From Brachionus koreanus (taxonomy: Eukaryota > Rotifera > Eurotatoria > Ploima > Brachionidae), in assembly GCA_016987375.1 (NCBI GenBank), contig PJRA01000216.1, positions 2,170,698 through 2,211,968 on the forward strand: a stretch of DNA of 41,271 nucleotides, in the 5' to 3' direction. The notes under the pieces are model-generated. The model saw nothing but the letters and a program-made list of their open reading frames with translations. It made no database searches and was not told the DNA's origin. The translations under genes and the position numbers were made by a program. Below are positions 32,601 through 41,271 of this stretch, piece by piece; the first letter of the stretch is position 1; each line of letters begins with the position of its first letter.

Positions 32601-34676
32601 TGACATGATCTTTTACAAAGAACACTGGTTAAATTTTTGATTAAAGACATGTACTAAATTTCGAAAATCCTACTTTTTAAAGCATATTTAAGATCATTTT
32701 CGACTTTTAGTTCATGTAGCAGGTTAAAAATTTTAAACTAGTGTTCGATATAAAAAGTCATGTCTAAATTTTATTTATGACATACGAAAAATTACGTTTT
32801 AAATATTTTAGAAATTGAATGTTTACTTTAAAGAAATGGAGAAATACTTCTAAATTGTTAAAGACCGTAGGGGTTTTTCGACCCATTTTATCCGACTCCT
32901 TTTTTACTTTTTTCAATGAAAAAAAATTATAAAAAATTATTGAATAAAAACGAAAAAAGGAAGTAACGTAAAGGGATTCAAAAGAGCCCTCCGGCATTTG
33001 AATGTTAAATATAGATAGAATATAATCGATTAAATATTTTGATTTTTTTTAAAATAAAAAATTGGACTTTTTATTTTTAGCTTTGTGAAATTCGGAACAA
33101 CATCAAATGAAATAGAAAAAATTTTAAAAATTCATTTAACTTTATTTAATAGGAAAAAAAACTGTAAAAAACAGTTAAGCAAATTCAACATGGTTTTTGC
33201 AACAGCTATCAAAGTCTTCTAATGATTTACAAAATATGTGCATTATTAATTATAGTCGAATATTCTCAAAAACTTTTTCTCAGAATTTTGAAAATCAAAC
33301 CGTATTTTTTTATTAATTAAAATTATAATTATTAATACAATTTATTAATTTTGTTAATCTGACCCTAAATAAAAATATCAAATATTGCCTTTTTTTAAAT
33401 CAAACAATAAATTTGAGTTTAATAACTTTTCTAAATTTCCTTGAATAGCGAATGCATCTTTTGTTGAAATTTTTAGCTTTTTATCATTTAATTTTTTCAT
33501 TCAAATAATAATATGACTTAGCATTAATTATTTCCTTTTCCTATAAAACTCAAAACCCAAAAGAATTTTTTTTCTAATTTAATCATTATTCTTATGTTAA
33601 TGAATAAAAATTAAATTTAAAATAAAAATCTATTTTAAATTTAATTTTTCGAAATAAAAAAATTGTCGAAATTCAAGTTTAATTGATTATTATTTATAAA
33701 AAAACTTACTTTTAGACATTCCAGCGGCTCATTTTTTCTGACAGCCCAATGAAGCCATGTGCGTCCGTCATTATCGACTTCCATATTAGTTAAGTCAATT
33801 TTTTTATTTACACTGCTATCATCAAATTTATTGATTAGTTTAAAATGAACCAAATGGTCCAAATGGCACGCCCACATCGATGGTGTCATGGCATCTTTGT
33901 CTTTTATATGAATATCAGCATTATATTTTAGTAAAGCTTTTAAGCAATTGATTTCTTTATTTACAACACTCCAGTGCAATGGAGCTCTATAATAACAATC
34001 TTGGGCATTTACATTGGCTTTATGTTCAAGTAATAGTTCAACCATTTCAGATTTAGAATTGTAAACAGCCCTATGAAGACTAGTGGACGAATCCGAGGCT
34101 ATATTGTTTGTGTTGGCGCCCTTCTTAAGCAACAGCTTAAGTATTTCAAGCTGATTAAATTGTACAGCGTAAGTGAGACAATCTCGAGAGAACAGATCAG
34201 TGCTATTTACACAAGCAGGGTCTTTTTCCAATAGTGAATTAACTTTGTCTATTTGCCCATCTTTGATCGCTACGATTATTGGTGGTAAAGATTTGAAATT
34301 TTCAACGGACGATTTTGGCAAATTTTGGCGTACTTTTTGGCTTTCAACATTCAACCACTCCCATTCAAATTTGTCCGGCGCTTCTTTGAAAGGAGTCAAC
34401 GGGCTCAAGCTATGATCTATTGTCCATTGCAAGCTGTCTGTATTGCGATCTCGATTCTGTAACACACGATAATAGAGCTGTAGAGAGTGAAGGGCATGCA
34501 AGAGATTGTCGCGCAGTCGAGCAGATGATTCTTCATCGGGAAGTTTTAGCAAAAATTCCTGAACGGTTGAAGACAATTTTTGAAAATCTTTATCAAATTT
34601 GGTTTAATATAAAGAATATTTTTTAATAGGCCATAATTTGACCAATTGAAAAGGTACCTCGTCTTTTGATTGCCAT
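29693..34676 (-). CDS. Ankyrin-repeat protein with long disordered tail, 4 exons
   Basis: Exons 34676-34658 (19 nt), 34587-33710, 31720-29816 and 29764-29693 join in phase to 957 residues. Exon 1 encodes MAIKRR and completes a codon with exon 2. Without it the frame meets a stop just upstream. A non-repeat N-terminus (about 1-100) precedes seven or eight ankyrin repeats, about 105-400 (TSLHRAVYNSKSEMVELLLE, APLHWSVVNKE, DGRTWLHWAVRK, TPLHLSTLNGHARG). The Ser/Asn-rich tail (about 405-930) carries Pro-rich segments that could bind SH3 domains (GRPPRPV, APPPIKPRK). The last exon gives a compact end (FGKGRKNLIGPIIGNDEALKM). Such proteins are scaffolds; I cannot name the orthologue. Inversin and ANKRD55 share repeats but not the N-terminus. 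Introns are 70, 1989 and 51 nt. Confidence 0.85.
32540..32805. repeat. Imperfect fold-back element in an intron
   Basis: The left arm (about 32540-32670) and right arm (about 32693-32805) pair in register through several blocks: acgtaatt, tatgtcat, acatga.ctttt, gaacact.gtt and acatg.actaaa..tcgaaaat. Identity is moderate with small indels, so it is older than the 16.7-kb palindrome. No clear target duplication. Confidence 0.6.
33079..33250. mobile_element. Diverged, truncated member of the 8-kb MITE family
   Basis: It starts agctttgtgaaattcggaac, close to the ends of copies A, B and C. Further in it has aaagtcttctaatgatttac, matching aaagtctgctaatgatgtgc of copy C at about the same spacing. 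The opposite end was not found. Confidence 0.5.
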
Positions 34677-35896
34677 TACATCATAAGTTAAAAAGCACGT
34701 AAATCTAAATTTAAAAGACGAAAATTTTTAAATTTTAAAAAATGGTTAGTTTTTAAAAATTTTTATTTTTTTTTCATAGAATTTAACATTTATGTTTACA
34801 GGAGGGGGCAATTTGTGGTAAATAATCTTTTTTTTCTGAAAAATAATTTAGCTTTTTTTATTAAGCGATAAAAACACCAAACGAAATACATAAATACTGC
34901 AACCCAGCAACCGAATTAGTTCACCTTCTTTCTTTTTCACGAGCTCAAATTTATAATTGAAAATAAATTATCAGTCTATGAAAATTATTTTTATTTTGGT
35001 TGATAAGGACGACTAAAAAACAAAATTATATCAAGGTGTTACTAAACAACCTGTTTATTGAGCTTTGTTTGAATGAAGACCTAAAATATGGTTAAATATT
35101 TTCATTTAGTTTAAGACGACTGAATAGCTAAAAAAATTGTTAATTTTTTTTTTAAATAATAAACAATTCCTGTTTTGTCTATTTAAATTTTAATTCAAAC
35201 ATCCCCGAGCAAATAGATTTAAATGAACCAAGAAATCAAAGACTAAATAGACCTATTGCTCAGCTATAATTAAATACAAGTTTTTAAAAGCAAACAACCG
35301 ATATCCGATTTAAAAGCGAGGCTATAATCAAACAAATTATTTTGTTTTTATTTATTCATTGAGTTTATCAATAATTTTTTGAATTAAAATTGTTCAAAAA
35401 AGGTAAATAGTTTTATTTTAAGTTCTTACTGAGTTAAAAATGTACTTTTATTTGTAAGCTCAAAATTTTTTTTTAAATACTTTAATAAATAGAATTTTAA
35501 ATTAGATAAATAATTGAGTAAATGTCTGATAATTGAATTTAGTAAAAGTAAGTGAGTTCAAAGAAGTTTATTTAATTAAAAAATTTTAAAAATTGAATAA
35601 TTTAACTTTTAAAAAAAAAAAAATAATTTTTAGCTTTTTAAAGGCTCTTTGAAAAACTCAAAAAAAAAATTTATTTTTAAGGCATCTCATTTACATCAAT
35701 TGTTTTTAATTTAGAGCTTCTTAATTTATTTTCTTAAATTTAACCAATATCGTTGAAAATAAACAAAATTCTGTTCATCACACAAATATTTGCTTTTCTT
35801 TCAACTCAAGTTTCCATTTTTTCTTAGACTATAACAAAATCAAATAACGGGAAAAATTTTTTTATTTAACAAAGGTTTTAGATTTTTAATTTATAA
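34677..35896. other. Intergenic 1.2 kb
   Basis: AT-rich, presumably with the promoter of the ankyrin-repeat gene on its left side. No gene, RNA or repeat recognised. Confidence 0.4.
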
Positions 35897-36720
35897 CTGA
35901 ACTCTTCTTTTTTTGAACTTCATGAAGACGTATGATATCGAACAGTCTTGGCATGGTCTTGTACAACCTTTGGGCTGATATTGTTCAGGCAAGCCCGAAT
36001 TTTGTTTTCGAGTTTTCTAAGATTTTTTGCCTTCCAATGACCCACATAAACTTAAACTTTAAAATTTCCCCTAAAATCTTTAATTGGTCGAGCTTTTGGC
36101 ACGTTTGCTGGATTCACTTCTTTAGCAACATACCTTATATTTTTATCTAACATATAATTCTGAACCATATTGGCATAGATACATAATTACATAAATACAT
36201 AATTTCCATCCTGATAATATTCTTTAATATTTGTTTCAAGTCGTTTCTTAATACACTAGGTACAAAATATGGTTCGCTTATTTTGCGTTGTGAAATAGCC
36301 AACCAGGCAATTAATATCTCTTTAATTTTTTTAGCGTTCTTATTTTTTAAATTTTCGGCGTCTCGCTAACATTACCGCTACAAAAAATATCATACCCTGG
36401 CAGCGCGGTGTTTCCAAGAGTGAAATATGATTCATTATCAATTATAAATTCATTTCTGCAATCTTTCAAAATTATTGAACGAAATTTTAACCTAGCTACC
36501 TTCTCCTGGTTAGTATTTAAATATGATTTCTTGTGTTTTTTATATTTTTTGATGTTGATATATTTCTTTAAGATCATTTTGATTATTGTATAGTGGAAAT
36601 AAAACTTTCTAGCCATCTTTCTTTGAAAACGACCCGATTTATGATTGAAATAGGCTCTAAGTTTAGCCTCCATTAGTTTCGTCGCTATTTTCGCTATTAC
36701 CACTTCCTTTTTTTCTCTTG
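35897..36720 (-). pseudogene. Tc1/IS630-like DDE transposase fossil
   Basis: Minus-strand pieces in order: an N-terminal helix-turn-helix part (RFQRKMARKFYFHYTIIKMI); the first catalytic Asp block (NEFIIDNESYFTLGNTALPG, SGNVSETP), open at 36703-36347; after a frameshift ILIAWLAISQRKISEPYFVP; after another, IKEYYQDGNYVF, where the second Asp motif should follow but is lost; then RYVAKEVNPANVPKARPIKD and FRGNFK, the end block with the third acidic residue. At least two frameshifts and several stops are present. No flanking inverted repeats were seen, so the element is old and immobile. Confidence 0.75.
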
Positions 36721-36798
36721 AAAGTTTTATCTTTTTCTATAATATCTAGCGAACGAAAAACAGCACGAACCTAAACCTATGAAATTACTAGATTATAA

Positions 36799-36945
36799 AA
36801 AAAAACAAAACTATAGATGAATTAAATGAAAGTATTGACTTTGAAGGTAAAATAGGCATTAGATAGTTGATGAAAAAAAAATTTTTGTTTGGATATTCAA
36901 AATAATTTTCTAAATGATCGATTGCAAATAAATTTTCATTTATAG
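36799..36945 (-). pseudogene. Copied fragment of the neighbouring receptor gene
   Basis: 147 bases match 38135-38280 at about 93% by eye, same orientation (shared run gatgaattaaatgaaagtat). In the intact gene this encodes about residues 571-619, the loop before and the start of helix 5. Similarity stops abruptly on both sides. The fragment cannot be expressed as a receptor. Confidence 0.8.
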
Positions 36946-37670
36946 GTCTTGTCCATTCTTTTTGAAAATTGAACTTAATTTTTGTGCCGTTTTTTATTCT
37001 AAGCCAGTTATAATTTCAAATTTTTATTTTTGTTTGATTTTTTAGTAAATTGTTAAATATTTACTTAATATTTAGATTATCTTTTAATCATTTTTAGTAG
37101 GGCTGCCAAACATATCATACATTTCTGACTAATTTTAAATGTTAGAAGTTTAATTAAAAAAATATTCAGTCCAAAATATTGTAATAAAATTAATAGGGGT
37201 AATTGAAATTAATAGTCTACAAGTAGGTTTTTAAATTTTTAGATTTTTTCAATTATTTAGTTTAGAATCAAAAATAAATTTGAGTTTAAAAATAATCGTA
37301 TTTTAACCGATGATCATTAAAAAGATTAATTAAAACAATTAAAGTAATAAATAATTTTTTTTACGATTTTAAACTTAAATTCAAAATCAAAGCTTTATAA
37401 GATTACGCAAAATATTATTTATATAAAATTTTAACACTAGAAAGCTCGTCTGATTATTAATAAAAATTATTTTTTCAAATTTAGATATGTAGACAAATTC
37501 AATTTTTTTTAAATTAATTAATTTTTTTTTTAAGAGTTAAAAACAAAATGATTAGTTTTTAAAAACTATTTTAAAATTTTATTTCTATCAGAAAATATTT
37601 AAGTTTCATTTTTTTCAATTAGAGGTCTAAAAAGCTTTTTGAATTTAATACCTTACTAAAAAAGACATTT
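36946..37670. other. Short intergenic stretch with receptor 3' end
   Basis: AT-rich. AATAAA on the minus strand at 37578-37583 is the likely poly(A) signal of the receptor gene. Nothing else seen. Confidence 0.4.
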
Positions 37671-39992
37671 TTAAAAAGTTTTTAGTTTTTTCACTAATGC
37701 ATTTTTATTCAGTTGAGTCGTGTAAGATTGAATCAATATTTTAAATTTCTGATATACAAAAAAATAGAATATAAATATAACAGAAATTGTTATGAGGAAA
37801 AATATTTCATCTATTTCTTGGACAATAGTACAAACCTTGTTATGCGTAGAGCAAATATTGAATGGTGAAAGATAATTAGATGATTTTTGATATATGATAA
37901 ATATTGCCAAAAAAATACTTAGACTGCGAAAAAATATTAGAAACATCAAATTTACCAACACAATATTTAGAGATTTATTGATATTTGTCTGCTTTTTTGA
38001 TCCCGTATTAAGATTAAAACTTAATACGATCTTTTTTTTTAAATTAGATTTTGCGTTGAAAAAAAATAATACTTCTGCAAAGCAAAATAAGCTCATGGTC
38101 ACAACATTACTGATTGAAATGTTTACTATAGAAAAAAACAACAAAACTATTGATGAATTAAATGAAAGTATTGACTTTGAAGGTAAAATAGGCATTAGGT
38201 AGTTGATGAAAAAAACTTTTTTGTTTGGATATTCAAAATAATTTTCTAGATGATCGATTGCAAATGAATTTTCATTTATACGATTCATTATTAGTTCACT
38301 CACTATGATAATTGTAAAATAAAATATTAAAAATAATTCAAAAAGCCCTCGAAAAATTTTTGAATTAATGTATAGTGTAATTTTATTTTTAAAATTTTGA
38401 TCTAATAGCATCAATCTTTTAGCTGAAACTATTATTTGTAAGAGATTTGAGCTAAATTTCAACATATTTCCAAAAATTTCCACAACAACTATTTCAACTA
38501 ATTGAGATTGATAAGAATAATGAAATTCAGGACAAAACATATTATTCGGATAAACACATTTTCTTAACAAGTGTACCAAGCGAGTTATCAAATAAGCTAA
38601 GTTGATTATGCAATTTGCAAGCATGAATTTTTCTATTAAATTTTTTGAACGCTTAAATTTGCCGATTAATTTTATTAAAATAAAAAAGCTTAAAATATTG
38701 CTGAAAAATGCTAAAATTAGAAATAGATGGGACACTATAACAAAATAAAAATCTGCTTCTTCTGCAAAAAATAAAATCAAATTTTTTGTAAGCTTTTTTT
38801 GTATAAAAAAATCTGATTTTTTGCATTTCTCTATTTTCTCTTGAAAATTACATTCACTTACTTTTTGATTAAAGCTTGAAATATTTTCACACAACCATGT
38901 TCTAAAAATATCAACATGTAAATAAAAATTGATGATACAAGTTTTTTTTAGTAGCCAAATATTTAGACATGTGAAATTTTTTTGACCGCTATTTGGTACA
39001 AAAAAAATTAATCTGTCATCAGGAAAATTTTTAAAAATACATAAATCATGATCAGGAAAATCATATATTTCTTTCAAAGGCATAAATTTTCTTGATTTAA
39101 TAGAAATATAAATAAATTTTTCTCGATATTTTTTCAAATCATTTAAATCGCTGAAATTTACTTTTAAACTAGGATTCAACATGTGCATCCAGTCGAATCC
39201 TTTACTAAAAAATTCAATTTCATTATCGATTGAAAATTTGATAAATTTTATATTTGATTCTCTAAAGCTATCATTTTCTATTTCATCAATTAGTCCATTT
39301 ATTTGTAAATAGCTAGCATTTATTAATAAAAATCTCATTTGTTTTGTGACAATTCCTTTATAAAAATGAAAATTGACTGAATTAAAATTTGAATTGATTA
39401 TTTTTAAATCTAAATTTTCATCAAAATCCAGCTGATTTAAGCTTAAAAAGCTTTTTGTTATGCCATGAAAATCAATGCTTCTCATAGCTGAATTTTTGAA
39501 CAGTAATGGACACACTTTTGGTTGATATTTCACAGTAAATGAAAAAGTTGTTGAATGTATATATTTAAACATTCCATTGACTTGAGAATCATTACAAGCT
39601 ATTAAATAAGCCAAGTTTGAATGAAAAAATCTTAGATCTATAATAGTATGATTGCGAAAAATATTTTTAAAAATAGAATTTTTGGAAACAAATTTATCTA
39701 TTCTTGAGAATATGATGAAGATAAATTCCATTCTAAAATCGAATGCTGAAATGTTAAAGATAGAAGAAAATTCATCTCCTAAGCTTATTTTTACCCTTGG
39801 GATTAATTCAATTGTTGGATTTAAATTCTGATCTTTTTTAAATTGATCTTGTAGATTGATAGATGAAAAAGTCAAGAAATTCTTTATTAAAAAAACATCA
39901 GTCTTTTTTTTAACTATTATTTCGTATTTCTGGTCATCAATACCTGAAATTTTCATTAAAATCTCTAGGACTAAAATAATTTTGAAAATCAT
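37671..39992 (-). CDS. Seven-helix receptor-like protein with large ectodomain
   Basis: 773 residues in one exon. A hydrophobic signal peptide (1-17) is followed by about 395 extracellular residues with scattered Cys and Asn glycosylation sites (NHT, NAS, NFT). These include weakly leucine-rich stretches around 170-290. Seven hydrophobic segments follow: about 416-440, 455-475, 498-525, 547-567, 610-640, 675-700 and 728-748. A Cys pair is placed before helix 3 (C487) and in later loops. DRY and NPxxY motifs are not obvious; the helix 3 end reads SAKRLML. This suggests a fast-evolving, lineage-expanded G-protein-coupled receptor; class and ligand cannot be given. A fragment of the gene has been copied 1.2 kb downstream. 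Very Phe/Ile/Lys-rich, reflecting AT bias. Confidence 0.7.
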   Translation of the reverse strand: MIFKIILVLEILMKISGIDDQKYEIIVKKKTDVFLIKNFLTFSSINLQDQFKKDQNLNPTIELIPRVKISLGDEFSSIFNISAFDFRMEFIFIIFSRIDKFVSKNSIFKNIFRNHTIIDLRFFHSNLAYLIACNDSQVNGMFKYIHSTTFSFTVKYQPKVCPLLFKNSAMRSIDFHGITKSFLSLNQLDFDENLDLKIINSNFNSVNFHFYKGIVTKQMRFLLINASYLQINGLIDEIENDSFRESNIKFIKFSIDNEIEFFSKGFDWMHMLNPSLKVNFSDLNDLKKYREKFIYISIKSRKFMPLKEIYDFPDHDLCIFKNFPDDRLIFFVPNSGQKNFTCLNIWLLKKTCIINFYLHVDIFRTWLCENISSFNQKVSECNFQEKIEKCKKSDFFIQKKLTKNLILFFAEEADFYFVIVSHLFLILAFFSNILSFFILIKLIGKFKRSKNLIEKFMLANCIINLAYLITRLVHLLRKCVYPNNMFCPEFHYSYQSQLVEIVVVEIFGNMLKFSSNLLQIIVSAKRLMLLDQNFKNKITLYINSKIFRGLFELFLIFYFTIIIVSELIMNRINENSFAIDHLENYFEYPNKKVFFINYLMPILPSKSILSFNSSIVLLFFSIVNISISNVVTMSLFCFAEVLFFFNAKSNLKKKIVLSFNLNTGSKKQTNINKSLNIVLVNLMFLIFFRSLSIFLAIFIIYQKSSNYLSPFNICSTHNKVCTIVQEIDEIFFLITISVIFIFYFFVYQKFKILIQSYTTQLNKNALVKKLKTF

Positions 39993-41077
39993 CGTATAAT
40001 TTTAAAATCAAAAATAAAATTTTTATTTTTGAAGGCTTTCTAAATTTTCGTTTATTTTTCAAAAAAGCAAAATGATTTTACTTGTTCAATAAAATGATAA
40101 AATGACAAGGGCTATAAATTAAAGAATCATATTTTTTCTATTTTTACATTAAATAATAAAATTAATGCATGATTTTAATTGTTTTTAATTTTCTTTTTAA
40201 ATTTCTGTCATTGAAATTTTTAAAATATCTAGAACATAAGTATATTAAGCTTAAAAACGAAATTTGCAATACTATACAATGCCTCACACTCAGTGAATGT
40301 GAAATAACTGTTGTTGAATTCTTTAGCTTGCCGTTTGGTGATGATGTATATGATAATAACTTTGAAGAAAAATGGAAGAAAATAGAAAAGAGCTTTTCTC
40401 TCTAAATGATATTGGTTCTGAGACAAAATCAGCTTGTCCAGACTTAGTGGGGTTTTTATACAAACAATTCATATAATCGTTTTTTAGATATCATTATGAT
40501 CATATTCGAATTAGTGAAAAAAAAGCTCAGAGAATTTGAAATTTGACAGAATATAGTTTTTGGTGTTTAAAAGTATGCCAGAAATCCACTCTTTCTAGAG
40601 ACCTTAAAGGTGAAAAAACAATTGAACAGATCTACTTTAAACACAAGATATATGTATAAAAGTAAAAAAAAAAGTCTAATCAAGTCCGATTTATGACAAA
40701 ATTGAAAAATATTTAAAAAAAACAAGTCACAACTCGCAGATGACTTCTAATAAAATATTTTTACAAGTCTTTAAAATTCTAAAACATTGAGTTGACTTTC
40801 CTATCGTTTTTATTTTTTATTAATTAACTGAATGAATGAGATCCAATTTAATTTACAATCAAGTTTTTGTCTTTGCAGATCCCTATTTACATAATAGAAA
40901 TTTTAAAGAATTGCTGAAAAAGTCATTACAAGTAATCTGGTTCATTCCCAAATCTTGACTTTTACTTTTTAAATTTTTTCCAAGAACTTAACTTGTGAGT
41001 TGTTTCTTATATAGACTAAAACTACTTGTGAAAGCTAAATTTTTAAATAAAAATTTTTTTTTGAATTACGAGAGAAT
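39993..41077. other. Intergenic 1.1 kb
   Basis: AT-rich. A 78-codon open frame at 40169-40405 (plus) has a less biased second half (CLTLSECEITVVEFFSLPFG) but no recognised domain; it may be a transposon scrap or chance. Confidence 0.35.
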
Positions 41078-41271
41078 GGTTTTGTGAAATTTGGTACAAA
41101 ATAGAAAAATAGAACAAAAATTAATGCTTAAAAAGCTTATAACTTTTTTTCTGAGGGCTTTTAATTAGCTCTGTAAGTGCAACAAACTGCAGCATACTTA
41201 ATTGCACCAAAATTCAAAGTCTGCTAATGATGTGCAAAATCTCTGCAAGATGGACTGAAGCAAAATTTGTG
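41078..41271. mobile_element. MITE copy C, cut by the window end
   Basis: It starts with the same 20-bp end as copy B (ggttttgtgaaatttggtac). It then follows the reverse complement of 8923 down to about 8735 for all 194 visible bases, at about 85% identity by eye. The left nonamer is cgagagaat (41069-41077); the right end is outside the window. Confidence 0.8.

Larger units (their letters stand above)
31721..33709 (-). other. Intron 2 of the ankyrin-repeat gene (2.0 kb)
   Basis: Contains an old inverted-repeat element (32540-32805) and a truncated relative of the 8-kb MITE family (33079-33250). No nested gene; the open frame at 32764-32997 lies partly in the repeat. Confidence 0.6.

Noticed and set aside
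40169..40405. 78-codon plus-strand open frame
   Set aside because: The second half looks slightly protein-like, but there is no recognisable family or gene structure; left as undecided non-coding.
1..41271. tRNA, rRNA, CRISPR or bacterial-type operon signals
   Set aside because: I looked for tRNA B-box-like words and clustered spaced repeats on both strands and found none; the gene structure is eukaryotic.

Overview
This is eukaryotic, almost certainly animal, DNA. It is very AT-rich and most of its introns are only 50-70 nt long. Its genes belong to animal or pan-eukaryotic families. The style suggests a small-genome invertebrate, and my best guess is a monogonont rotifer such as Brachionus. 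That guess rests on base composition, intron size and gene families only.

Layout. (1) 102-5640, minus: a complete ten-exon katanin p80 gene (KATNB1), rebuilt here exon by exon. It contains one GC-AG intron and a dead copy of one of its own exons. (2) 5641-9295: intergenic DNA filled with fold-back elements. These include a mariner transposase fossil that received two MITE insertions, one bounded by a perfect 9-bp target duplication. (3) 9296-13369, plus: an intronless polybromo gene with three clear bromodomains, a degenerate fourth, two BAH domains and an HMG box. (4) 13967-17787: a broken integrase-like transposon remnant, a 380-bp near-perfect palindrome and another terminal-inverted-repeat element. 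(5) 18012-20861, plus: RER1, FEN1, an ASDURF (prefoldin-like) homologue and a small secreted Cys-rich protein, closely packed. The last two coding sequences overlap by four bases (ATGA), and the upstream one contains no internal ATG in any frame. This looks like a true two-protein mRNA. (6) 23438-24477, plus: a PX plus double-SH3 protein of the p47phox/Tks type. (7) 24602-25824: the 3' end of a minus-strand mucin-like gene whose 36-bp tandem repeat runs into a 911-base assembly gap. (8) 29693-34676, minus: a four-exon ankyrin-repeat protein, with two repeat elements in its large intron. (9) 35897-36945: a frameshifted Tc1/IS630-like transposase fossil and a 147-bp copied fragment of the neighbouring receptor gene. 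(10) 37671-39992, minus: a single-exon seven-helix receptor with a large ectodomain. The window ends inside another copy of the MITE family seen at 8 kb.

The most notable point is region 5. In human the ASDURF protein is encoded by an upstream ORF of the ASNSD1 mRNA. Here the ASDURF homologue again looks like the first cistron of a shared mRNA, but the downstream cistron is an unrelated secreted protein. The short spacers (about 210-220 bp) between RER1, FEN1 and ASDURF, with acceptor-like sequences just before their start codons, make a trans-spliced operon worth testing.
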